NCBI RefSeq assembly: GCF_014199535.1
Contig: NZ_JACHNV010000005.1
Span: 62,001-126,000, forward strand
Source: Hymenobacter latericoloratus
GTDB lineage: Bacteria > Bacteroidota > Bacteroidia > Cytophagales > Hymenobacteraceae
Reading direction: 5' to 3'
DNA: 64,000 nt
In this document: one piece after another, positions 42,536-50,386 of the stretch
How the letters are laid out: each line of letters begins with the position of its first letter
Position numbering within the stretch: the stretch's first letter is position 1
Notes under the pieces: model-generated
Told to the model about the DNA's origin: nothing
Database searches by the model: none
Seen by the model: the letters and a program-made list of their open reading frames with translations, nothing else
Position numbers and translations under genes: made by a program

Positions 42536-43441
42536 ATGAGAATAGGCTATCCTTGCGTCAACGAATCGTTAGACTGCACTTCTACCAGCACTTTCCGGCT
42601 GGCTTCCTACTCCGATGAGCGGGTAGAGCTGGCCGTAGCGAATAACCTGGCCTGCCTGCAGCGCATTCTGGTGTGGAATGTGTCGCAGCACCTGCTGTTT
42701 TTCCGCATCGGCTCGGGCATTGTGCCCTTTGGTTCCCACCCCGTCAATACCTTTCCCTGGCAGACGCGCTTCGCCGAGGAATTCCGCAGCGTGGGCGACT
42801 ATATCAAGGCCAACGGCATGCGCGTGTCTTTCCACCCCGACCAGTTTGTGGTGCTCAACTCGCCCGATGCGGGCATTGTGGAGCGCAGCATTCAGGAATT
42901 GGTGTACCAGGGCTCCATGCTGGATCTAATGGGCTTGGACAGCACCCACAAGCTGCAGATTCATGTGGGCGGCCTCTACGGCGACCGGGAGCTGGCTATT
43001 TCGCGCTTTATTGCTACCTACCACACCCTGCCCGAAGCCGTGCGGGCCCGCCTCGTTATCGAAAACGACGACCGGCTGTTCAGCCTGCAGGACTGCCTGC
43101 GGGTGCACAGCGCGGTAGGGATTTCTATCCTTTTCGACAACTTCCATCACGAATGCCTCAACAACGGAGAGCCCATGTCGGAGGCCCTACGGATGGCCGC
43201 GGCTACCTGGCACCCCACCCGCGACGGGATAATGATGATGGACTACAGCTCGCAAGCGCCCGGCGAGCGGCGCGGCAAGCACACGGCCTCGCTGGTAGAA
43301 GAGCTGTTCCAGGGCTTTTTGCAGGAGCTCGGCGACCTGGACGTGGACATCATGCTCGAAATCAAAGACAAGGAAGCCAGTGCCGGCCGGGCCTGCCTGA
43401 TGCTCCGCGACCTGGGCCGCATCGTGGCGCTAACCGCTTAA
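42536..43441 (+). CDS. uvsE: UV damage endonuclease UvsE
   Basis: 301 residues with the UVDE TIM-barrel motifs: MRIGYPCVNE at the start, RIGSGIVPFGSHP (about 57-69), MRVSFHPDQFVVLNSP (about 94-109), KLQIHVGG (about 139-146), LVIENDD (about 173-179) and ILFDNFHHECLN (about 199-210). His, Glu and Asp residues for three metals are present. It nicks DNA 5' of UV photoproducts and abasic sites in an excision pathway separate from UvrABC. The next small gene follows after 30 bp on the same strand. Confidence 0.93.
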   Translation: MRIGYPCVNESLDCTSTSTFRLASYSDERVELAVANNLACLQRILVWNVSQHLLFFRIGSGIVPFGSHPVNTFPWQTRFAEEFRSVGDYIKANGMRVSFHPDQFVVLNSPDAGIVERSIQELVYQGSMLDLMGLDSTHKLQIHVGGLYGDRELAISRFIATYHTLPEAVRARLVIENDDRLFSLQDCLRVHSAVGISILFDNFHHECLNNGEPMSEALRMAAATWHPTRDGIMMMDYSSQAPGERRGKHTASLVEELFQGFLQELGDLDVDIMLEIKDKEASAGRACLMLRDLGRIVALTA

Positions 43442-43471
43442 CTTTCCTCCCCCCCTTCTTTTCCTCAACCC

Positions 43472-43825
43472 ATGTCTGAATTTTCTGACCTGCTGAACAG
43501 CACCGTGCAGTCGTTGAGCAACGGCGTAACCGGCCTGCCCATCAGCGCCGCCATGGATACCACCGAAACCTGGCAGCAGCACTTCCTGCAAAGCGGCGAC
43601 CCTACCTTGCAGAACATTGCCCGCGAAATCGGCAACCTGCAGTCCTTGCTCAGCAGCGAAAAAACCGCCGGCCTCGATGGCCCCGCCATTGGCCGCTCCC
43701 TGAGCATGCTGGGCTCCCAAACCGCCGAGGTAGCCCGCACCGCCCCCGATGCCGTCCGTAGTAACCTCACCACCCTTTCCGATACCCTGCTGCGCATGGG
43801 CGGACAGCTGGAGCAGGAAGCGTAG
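43472..43825 (+). CDS. Hypothetical helical protein
   Basis: 117 residues, no signal peptide, almost all alpha-helix with heptad-like Leu spacing (FSDLLNSTVQSLSNGV, LQNIAREIGNLQSLLSS, LTTLSDTLLRMGGQL). No family is recognised. It lies 30 bp after uvsE and ends at a strong terminator, so it is probably co-transcribed with uvsE, but nothing ties it to repair. Confidence 0.7.
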   Translation: MSEFSDLLNSTVQSLSNGVTGLPISAAMDTTETWQQHFLQSGDPTLQNIAREIGNLQSLLSSEKTAGLDGPAIGRSLSMLGSQTAEVARTAPDAVRSNLTTLSDTLLRMGGQLEQEA

Positions 43826-43842
43826 CCTCCCAACCCCCAAAG

Positions 43843-43877
43843 AAAAAGGCTCTCTAACCAAGTTAGAGAGCCTTTTT
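43843..43877. terminator. Bidirectional terminator
   Basis: A perfect 16-bp stem (43843-43858 with 43862-43877, AAAAAGGCTCTCTAAC) with a 3-nt loop between convergent genes. Confidence 0.92.
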
Positions 43878-43900
43878 TGTGAGCTCACTTATCCCCGTTG

Positions 43901-44287
43901 CTACGGCCTCGAATCGGTGGGGGTAATGGGGGTAGTGGACTGCTGCTGCAAGGTGCCGCGCGGGGCCGTGGTCTGGCGCCGGGCGCGCGGGGCTACGCGC
44001 GTGGGCCGGGCCGGCTGGCGCAGCTCCTGCTCCGTAGTAATGGGGCGCGGCGGCTGGGGCGACTGGTCGATGGTGCCGATTACGCCCTGCTGGGTAGGGC
44101 TGGCCGTAGTGGACGTGCGCTGATCCAGGGTGCCCGGGTTGGTGGTGGGGTTGGCCGGATTGATGGGCGGCACCGTGGACTGGTTGACGGCTCCCGCGCG
44201 CTGGGGTGAGGTAGGCGTAATCTGGGCCGAAGCCAGGGTGGCGGTGCCCATCAAGAGAGCCGCCGCCAGAAAAAATTTCGTTTTCAT
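43901..44287 (-). CDS. Secreted Pro/Thr/Gln-rich low-complexity protein
   Basis: 128 residues. A signal peptide (MKTKFFLAAALLMGTATLASA) is followed by disordered sequence rich in Pro, Thr, Gln and Arg, with repeated TTP, QQS and RPxR units. No domain or family is recognised. It may be a surface or periplasmic linker-like protein. Confidence 0.65.
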   Translation of the reverse strand: MKTKFFLAAALLMGTATLASAQITPTSPQRAGAVNQSTVPPINPANPTTNPGTLDQRTSTTASPTQQGVIGTIDQSPQPPRPITTEQELRQPARPTRVAPRARRQTTAPRGTLQQQSTTPITPTDSRP

Positions 44288-44426
44288 ATGTCAGGCAGAA
44301 GTAAGATCAAACGCCCGAATGGCGCGAACCTCCCTCTATACGCAGGCGCCCTGGTGCCCAGCTGATAATACCATAATCTTATTTTCAGGCAAACATCTAT
44401 TTATCAATCCTATATAGTAAAAATCA

Positions 44427-44457
44427 AACAGTCCGTAGGCAAAGCCCACGGACTGTT
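44427..44457. terminator. Hairpin downstream of galM
   Basis: A 10-bp stem (44427-44436 with 44448-44457, AACAGTCCGT) extended by GGC/GCC inside the loop. It lies 40 bp past the galM stop on the minus strand, at the end of the carbohydrate operon. Confidence 0.75.
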
Positions 44458-44496
44458 CGGTCCTGAGGTATCAGGGCTGCTGGTTGAAGCCAGAAG

Positions 44497-45705
44497 CTAT
44501 TTGCGCACCCCGAAACGGTACTCCGTGGTGGAGCGGAACGTCTGGCCGGGCTCCAGAATAGTGCTCGGGAACTTGGGTTGGTTAGGCGAATCGGGGAAAT
44601 GCTGGGTTTCCAGGCAGAAACCGTAGTGCTGGGGGTAGGCCGTGTTGCCCTTGCCCGTGAGCGTGCCCTTGAGGAAGTTGCCGGAGTAGAACTGCACGCC
44701 GGGCTGGTCCGTCAGCATTTCCATGGTACGGCCCGAAACCGGCTCGTACACGGTGGCCGCCAGCTCAGGCTGGGTGCGCTGCCGGTCGGCCAGCACCCAG
44801 TTGTGGTCGTAGCCGCCGGGGGCGGCGCCGGGCACCTGCTTAATTCGCTCGCCAATGGCGTGGGGCTGGCGGAAGTCCATGGGGGTGCCTTCTACCGGGC
44901 GCAGCTCGCCGGTCGGAATCAGGGTGGCATCTACCACCGTAAAGCGGTCGGCCTTCAGGGTCAGCACATGGTCGAGGGCGTTTTTGGCCTGGCCGTGGTT
45001 GAGGTTGAAGTAGCTGTGGTTGGTGAGGTTGAGGGGGGTAGCCTTGTCGGTGGTAGCGGTGTAGTCGAGGCGCAGGGCGTCGTCGTGGGTGAGCGTGTAC
45101 ACCACCTTTACCGTCAGGTTGCCGGGGTAGCCTTCCTCGCCGTCTTTGCTGGTGTAGGTAAGCGTGAGGGTCTGCCCATCGGCCGAAGTGCCGGGCTCGG
45201 CCTGCCACAGCACTTTATCGAAGCCGCGCTTACCGCCGTGCAAGTGGTTGGGACCGTTGTTCTGGGCCAGGGTGTACTGCTGCCCCCCGAGCGTGAACTT
45301 GCCGCCCTTGATGCGGTTGCCGTAGCGCCCAATCAGGGCCCCGAAGTACGGGCCGGCCTCCAGGTAGGCGGGGCTGGTGTAGCCTTCCACATTATCAAAG
45401 CCTAGCACCACGTCGCCGAGCTGGCCGTTTTTATCAGGAGTGAGCAGGCTGGTGAGCGTGCCGCCGTAGGTGGTAATGGTGGCCTTCAGGCCGTGGGCGT
45501 TGGTGAGCGTGTAGAGCTGGGCTTCGGCGCCGTCGGGAGTTTTGCCGAACGAGGAAGAGGTAGGCATAGCGGTTGGTTGCGCGGAGTCGGCGCTGGCAGA
45601 GGTTCGGACCGCGCCGGCCGCCTGTTCAGAGGGTTTAGGTTGGTTACAGGCCGCCAGCAGCAGCAGGCCGGCCAGGGCTCCATTCCGGGTGAAGCGTTTG
45701 GGCAT
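44497..45705 (-). CDS. galM: Aldose 1-epimerase (mutarotase), lipoprotein form
   Basis: 402 residues from the ATG at 45705 (MPKRFTRNGALAGLLLLAAC); the frame is open upstream but without signal. Lipobox LLAAC (Cys20). The GalM domain follows: ITTYGGTLTSLLTPDKNG, GRYGNRIKGGKFTL (substrate Arg), NHLHGGKRGFDK (His), LTNHSYFNLN (catalytic His), DHNWVL and the catalytic Glu in LETQHFPDSPN. It converts beta- to alpha-galactose for galactokinase. The lipid anchor places it in the periplasm or outer membrane. It is the last gene of the susC-susD-GH43-GH43-galM run. Confidence 0.93.
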   Translation of the reverse strand: MPKRFTRNGALAGLLLLAACNQPKPSEQAAGAVRTSASADSAQPTAMPTSSSFGKTPDGAEAQLYTLTNAHGLKATITTYGGTLTSLLTPDKNGQLGDVVLGFDNVEGYTSPAYLEAGPYFGALIGRYGNRIKGGKFTLGGQQYTLAQNNGPNHLHGGKRGFDKVLWQAEPGTSADGQTLTLTYTSKDGEEGYPGNLTVKVVYTLTHDDALRLDYTATTDKATPLNLTNHSYFNLNHGQAKNALDHVLTLKADRFTVVDATLIPTGELRPVEGTPMDFRQPHAIGERIKQVPGAAPGGYDHNWVLADRQRTQPELAATVYEPVSGRTMEMLTDQPGVQFYSGNFLKGTLTGKGNTAYPQHYGFCLETQHFPDSPNQPKFPSTILEPGQTFRSTTEYRFGVRK

Positions 45706-45856
45706 AAAGGTCAGAAAGAATCGAAGAGAGTTGGGAAAGAAATTCACCTGTTTCGGCTGGATGACTTGCCAAAGCCCCCGGCCCCCTGTCCGGGGGCTTC
45801 GGCAACGCCAGCCGAGCAAGACGCCCCGGTGGCACCTCCGCTCAGCGGGCTCGTTG

Positions 45857-47515
45857 TTACTGCTTACCATCCGGGGCATTACCACCCGCCCGGGCGGTAG
45901 CTACCTGGCTTTGCAGGCTGAAGCTTTCAAACGATACGGTAGCCGTAGCGGGCCCCTTGGCCAGCACGCCGGCCCGCACGCCCCGGTCCCAGGGCGGCAG
46001 GTAGGTGCCGTTGATGGGCGCGCTCTGGCCGGGTAGGCTCTGCCAGGTTTTGCCCCCGTCGGTGCTCCAGCCGAAGCGGAACAGGTTGCCGTTCTGGGCC
46101 TGCATCCGCAGGGTCAGGGCCGTGGTGGCATTGTCCAGTTTGGCTTCGCCGAGGGTCTTTTGCTTGCCTTTCTCCAGCTGCCAGAGCTGCAGCTTGCCGC
46201 CCCCCACCGTGAGGGCCAGGGTGTTTTCCGGGTCGCCGTGGGCGGCAATGCCGGCCAGGGTGCCGGCCGGGAGCTTGGCGGGGTTGAGCAGGGTAGTCGT
46301 GGCGGTGTAGTCGGCGGTGGTGGTGTGCTGGCCGAGCACGGCGCCGCTGTGCTCGGGCCGGGCCGTAAGGCGCAGCTGGCCGCCCTGCACGGCCACGGTG
46401 GGCCGCTCCTGCACGGGCCACTGCCACGAGGGCTGCAGGGTGGCCTGGTCAAACTCATCGGTGAAGTTGCGGGCCACGGCCGAGGGTGTACCCTTGTCGG
46501 GTATAGTGCCGCCGCTGCGGAACTCCGGCCAGCCCTCGGCATTCCAGGTAAACTCGCTTACTACCCCCTGCCGGCCCACAAACTCGAAGCTGCGGGTGTC
46601 GTAGGCGTGGTGCAGCAGGTACCAGCGGTTGCCGCGGTTGAACACGGTGCCGTGGCCGGGGCAGGCCCACTTCTCGTTTTTGGTCAGGATGGGGTTTTTC
46701 TCGTACTTCTCCCAGGGGCCCAGCAGGCTTTTGGAGCGCGCTATGCCAATGCCATAGGTGCAGTTGTGGCCGCAGCAGCCGTTGCCGGCATAAAAGGCGT
46801 AGTAATAGTCGTTGCGCTTCACCATGCTCACGCCCTCCACCAGGTTGCCTTCCCAGGGCACGGTGTTGCGGAACAGCTCTTTTTTCTCCCCAAGCAGGGC
46901 GGTGTGCTCTTCGTTGAGGCGCTGGGCCCAAATGGGGGTAGGCTGCCCGACGCTGTTGCCATCTTCTTTCCAGATCAGGTATAGCTCGCCCTTCTCGTCG
47001 CGCATCGGGAAGCCGTCAATCGAGCCGTCCTTCTGCGCTACCAGCGGACCCAGGTCGCGGTACGGGCCGGCGGGGTTGTCGGCCACGGCCACGCCCACGG
47101 CCAGGTTGCCGCCCTTTTTGTGAGCCGTGTAGTACACGTATATCTTGCCGTTTTCCTCGCTGAGCTCCGGGGCCCAGAAGTAGTAGTCGGCCCAGTCAGG
47201 CAGCTCATTCGGAAAAACGTGGCCCACCAGCTCCCAATCCGTCAGGTTAGTGGATTTCAGCAGCGGAAACGCCGGCCCCCAGTTGGAGGAAGTAGCCGAG
47301 GCCCAGTACGTGTCGCCAACTTTGGTGATGGACGGGTCCGGAAAGTCGCCGGCCAGCACGGGGTTCACAATGGGCAGCGCCGGCAGTTCGGCCTCGGCTA
47401 CCGTTTCGGCAGTGGTAGCCGTGGGGGTGCTGACGCTGGTGGTGGCGCTCTGGCAGGCCCCGAGCAGGCCCAGGGCCAGGGTGGCAACCAGGTGGAATTT
47501 GGAGGGTAGGATCAT
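45857..47515 (-). CDS. GH43 glycoside hydrolase lipoprotein with C-terminal beta-sandwich
   Basis: 552 residues. Lipobox LLGAC (Cys21). A five-bladed GH43 propeller covers about residues 48-335: catalytic base Asp in GDFPDPSI (about residue 60), pKa modulator Asp in DGSIDGFPM (about 166) and acid Glu in LVEGVSM (about 227). The C-terminal part (about 350-540) is a DUF1349/concanavalin-like sandwich of the type found in beta-xylosidase/arabinofuranosidase enzymes. GH43 acts on arabinose- and xylose-containing glycans. Located between galM and a second GH43. Confidence 0.9.
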   Translation of the reverse strand: MILPSKFHLVATLALGLLGACQSATTSVSTPTATTAETVAEAELPALPIVNPVLAGDFPDPSITKVGDTYWASATSSNWGPAFPLLKSTNLTDWELVGHVFPNELPDWADYYFWAPELSEENGKIYVYYTAHKKGGNLAVGVAVADNPAGPYRDLGPLVAQKDGSIDGFPMRDEKGELYLIWKEDGNSVGQPTPIWAQRLNEEHTALLGEKKELFRNTVPWEGNLVEGVSMVKRNDYYYAFYAGNGCCGHNCTYGIGIARSKSLLGPWEKYEKNPILTKNEKWACPGHGTVFNRGNRWYLLHHAYDTRSFEFVGRQGVVSEFTWNAEGWPEFRSGGTIPDKGTPSAVARNFTDEFDQATLQPSWQWPVQERPTVAVQGGQLRLTARPEHSGAVLGQHTTTADYTATTTLLNPAKLPAGTLAGIAAHGDPENTLALTVGGGKLQLWQLEKGKQKTLGEAKLDNATTALTLRMQAQNGNLFRFGWSTDGGKTWQSLPGQSAPINGTYLPPWDRGVRAGVLAKGPATATVSFESFSLQSQVATARAGGNAPDGKQ

Positions 47516-47556
47516 GGTAGGTCAGGATGCGAAGGTTGAACGTGCGCGGGGTGCGG

Positions 47557-48621
47557 CTACTCGCCGGCCGGCCGGGGCAGGGCCGTGCCCACGGCTACCG
47601 GCGTCCCGAAGTCGGGGGTGCCGTCGGCTTTCCAGGTAAACTTCTGCATGCGCGGACTCCGGTTGTCGCCGCAGCCCTGGCCGGGCTGGGGGTTGGCGTG
47701 GTAAATAATCCAGTCCTCGGTACCGTCCTTCGACTGAAAGAAGCTGTTGTGGCCCGGTCCGTAGGCCTGGCCGGCCGGGTTTTTCACGAATACGGGGGTA
47801 GCCGATTTTTTCCAGGAGCTGAGCTGCATGGGGTCGGCGGTGCTGGAAGCCGTGAGCAGGCCCAGGGCGTAGTCGTCGGTGCTGCAGTGGCTGGCCGAGT
47901 ACACCACGAAGGTTTTATCGGCGTGCTTCAGAATCTGGGGGCCTTCGTTTACGGGCGGGTTGCCGTTCCGCTCCCAGGCGTACTCGGGGTTCGACAGCTC
48001 TACCCGCGGCCCTACCAGGGTCCAGGGGTTGCTCATCTCCGAGATATACAGGCGCTGCACCTCGCTTTCGGCCACCTCATGGCCCGACCACAGCAGGTAG
48101 CGCTTGCCGTTCTGCTCCAGCACGGTGCCATCAATGGCCCATACATCCTGGCCGGGCACGGCAATGCGGCCCTTGTCCACCCAGGTACCGGTGGTGGGGT
48201 CGGGGCTGCTGTTTTCCAGCACGAAAATGCGGTGGCCGCCGCAGCACTGGGGGTTAGCGGAGTAGTAGATGTACCACTTGCCATCGAGGAAATGCAGCTC
48301 CGGCGCCCAGATTTCGCGCTGATTCGAGCCCACCTGCTGGGGCGACCACACCACGGTGCTTACCGCCGAGCCCAGCTCCGACATCTTCGCGGTTTTGCGG
48401 ATAACGAGGTTGCCCCCGGTGGTGTGCATGTAGTAGTACGTGTCGCCGCGCCGGATTACCCACGGGTCGGGCCCCACCGTCAGCAGGGGGTTGGTGAAGC
48501 TGGTAGCGGTAGGAACCGTGGGCGGCGGCGGGCTCACGGTGGGCGGCGCCGACGACTTGGAGCAGGCCAGGGTGCCCGCCAGCAGCAGGGAGGCCCAGAA
48601 GGAAGAACGAAGTAAGAGCAT
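47557..48621 (-). CDS. GH43 glycoside hydrolase lipoprotein, single domain
   Basis: 354 residues from the ATG at 48621 (MLLLRSSFWASLLLAGTLAC). Lipobox GTLAC (Cys20). One GH43 propeller: base Asp in VGPDPWVI, modulator Asp in WAIDGTVLEQ and acid Glu in VNEGPQILKH. Its order of motifs resembles arabinofuranosidases and endo-arabinanases acting on arabinan or arabinogalactan side chains; which one is not decidable by eye. It is 41 bp upstream of the larger GH43 and downstream of susD, across a hairpin. Confidence 0.9.
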   Translation of the reverse strand: MLLLRSSFWASLLLAGTLACSKSSAPPTVSPPPPTVPTATSFTNPLLTVGPDPWVIRRGDTYYYMHTTGGNLVIRKTAKMSELGSAVSTVVWSPQQVGSNQREIWAPELHFLDGKWYIYYSANPQCCGGHRIFVLENSSPDPTTGTWVDKGRIAVPGQDVWAIDGTVLEQNGKRYLLWSGHEVAESEVQRLYISEMSNPWTLVGPRVELSNPEYAWERNGNPPVNEGPQILKHADKTFVVYSASHCSTDDYALGLLTASSTADPMQLSSWKKSATPVFVKNPAGQAYGPGHNSFFQSKDGTEDWIIYHANPQPGQGCGDNRSPRMQKFTWKADGTPDFGTPVAVGTALPRPAGE

Positions 48622-48708
48622 AGCTTGGGTGGAAAGGAGAATGAGCAAGTAAGGCAAAACGCAGGGTCCGCCGCCGGGCAGGGCCTTTTCCCTACCCCCT
48701 CACTTTAT

Positions 48709-48749
48709 GCAAACAGCCGCTGCACCCACGCGGCACAGCGGCTGTTTGC
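48709..48749 (-). terminator. Hairpin between susD and the first GH43
   Basis: A perfect 14-bp stem (48709-48722 with 48736-48749, GCAAACAGCCGCTG) with a 13-nt loop, just past the susD stop. The T run is weak, so it may act as a partial terminator that lowers expression of the enzyme genes relative to susCD. Confidence 0.6.
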
Positions 48750-48773
48750 GGTTTTCCGGCAGAAATCAGCTGG

Positions 48774-50348
48774 TTAATAGCCGGTATTCTGGGCCAGGCG
48801 CAGCAGGTCCACGTCGGCCTGCGGCAGGGGCAGCAGGCGCGACTTGCCCACCACGAAGTTGGTAAAGTCCTCGTCGCGGGCCTTGAGCTGATTTACGCCC
48901 GCTGGGGTATCAAGCAGGCCCCAACGCTGCAGGTCAAACCAGCGCACGCCCTCACCGGCCAGCTCCGTGGCGCGCTCGTGCATGAGCTGGGTACGCAGGC
49001 TGGCCTGAGTGAAGCTGCTGGCCACCAGGGGCGCCAGGCCGGCGCGCTGGCGTACCTGGTTAATCAACGGAATGGCGGCGGCGGTCTGGTTTTGCTCGTT
49101 CAGGGCTTCGGCCTGCAGCAGCAGCACGTCGGCGTAGCGCATCACCCGCTGGTTAATCGGAGAGTCGAAGTCCTCGAAGGTGCGGTAGTAGTCAGTCTGG
49201 TACTTGCGCCAGTACACGCGGGCCCGGTTGCGGGCGTCCTTGCCGTAGCGGGTCAGGAAGCCTACGCCATAGGCCAGGGTGTCGGCGTCGGAGGGCAGAG
49301 CCGTCGGGAACTGGCCCTGGTCGCGGCGGTTGTAAAACACGGTAGCGGCCAGGCGCGGGTCGCGCTGCCCGGTGGTGGTCGGCTCCTTCAGGAACTCGTT
49401 TACCAGCCAGGGCCGCACCTCCCCATCGTTAAAGCCAAAGCCCGGTACGCCCCAGAACTGGGAGCGTTGGCCACCCTGGGAGGTGGTAGCATCGGGGCCG
49501 CCCCCGGCATCGTTGCCGCCTTTCTTCTCATCGGAAAACTGCACCTCGAAGATGGACTCGGCGTTGTTCTCGGTGGTGTGGCGGAAGTTGTCGGGGTAGG
49601 CGACACTGAGCCGGTAGGTACCCGAGCTGATGACCTGGGCAAACTGGGTCTGGGCATCGGCCCAGCGCTTGTTTTGCATGTAGGCCTTGCCCAGCAGGGT
49701 AATGGCGGCGCCCTTGGTGGCCCGCCCCAGGTCGTTGCCGGAGTAAGAAGCGGGCAGATCGGCCTGGGCAGCCTGCAGGTCGCTGATTACCTGGGCCCAA
49801 ACGGTAGCCTCGGTGCCCTGGGGCGTGCTCTGGGCCAGATCGGTGGTGTACTGCAGGGCCAGGGGCACGTTGCCGTAGAGCGACACCAGATTGAAGTAAG
49901 ACAAGGCGCGCAGGAAGCGGGCCTCAGCCACAATGCGCCGCTGCAGGGCGGCATCCATGCCCTGAATGCCGGGCACTTTGTCAATTACCTGGTTGCAGCG
50001 GAAGATGGTGCGGTAATGGTCGCGCCAGATGTTGTTAGATACCTCAAAGTCGTAGTTGGTCTGCACGAAGCGGGTGAAGTCGCGCAGCTCGCCCCAGGGG
50101 CTCTGGCTGAAACCGATGTCGTCGCGCAGATCAAAGGCAAAGTTCAGCCAGCGGCGGTACATGCCCAGGCCCTGCAGGCCGGCGTAGCAGGCCGTGGAGG
50201 CTTTCACGGCGTCGTCGCTGGTCTGGAAAAACGATTCGGTAGTGGGCAGGTTAGGGTTTACCTGGTTCAGGGGGTCTTTCTCGCAGGCGGCCATGCTCAG
50301 GAGCAGCATGCCGGCCAGGCCCGTCCGGGTCAGAAAGGAGAATTTCAT
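48774..50348 (-). CDS. SusD/RagB-family glycan-binding lipoprotein
   Basis: 524 residues. Lipobox SMAAC (Cys22) after MKFSFLTRTGLAGMLLL. The body has the tetratricopeptide-like helices and family landmarks: ARFLRALSYFNLVSLYG (about 142-158), TEATVWAQVISDL, RYADVLLLQAEALNE (about 405-419), RQRAGL and a C-terminal ELAGEGVRWFDLQRWG segment (about 466-481). It forms the lid of the SusCD outer membrane importer. The gene is 38 bp downstream of susC. Sequence alone does not show the glycan, but the enzymes around it suggest an arabinose/galactose polymer. Confidence 0.95.
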   Translation of the reverse strand: MKFSFLTRTGLAGMLLLSMAACEKDPLNQVNPNLPTTESFFQTSDDAVKASTACYAGLQGLGMYRRWLNFAFDLRDDIGFSQSPWGELRDFTRFVQTNYDFEVSNNIWRDHYRTIFRCNQVIDKVPGIQGMDAALQRRIVAEARFLRALSYFNLVSLYGNVPLALQYTTDLAQSTPQGTEATVWAQVISDLQAAQADLPASYSGNDLGRATKGAAITLLGKAYMQNKRWADAQTQFAQVISSGTYRLSVAYPDNFRHTTENNAESIFEVQFSDEKKGGNDAGGGPDATTSQGGQRSQFWGVPGFGFNDGEVRPWLVNEFLKEPTTTGQRDPRLAATVFYNRRDQGQFPTALPSDADTLAYGVGFLTRYGKDARNRARVYWRKYQTDYYRTFEDFDSPINQRVMRYADVLLLQAEALNEQNQTAAAIPLINQVRQRAGLAPLVASSFTQASLRTQLMHERATELAGEGVRWFDLQRWGLLDTPAGVNQLKARDEDFTNFVVGKSRLLPLPQADVDLLRLAQNTGY

Positions 50349-50386
50349 ATCAGCACTGATTTAAAGTCGGGGTAAGGAAGAAGGGC

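Noticed and set aside
45706..45885. Upstream in-frame extension of galM
   Set aside because: It lacks a signal peptide and overlaps the end of the GH43 gene; the ATG at 45705 gives a proper lipoprotein signal.
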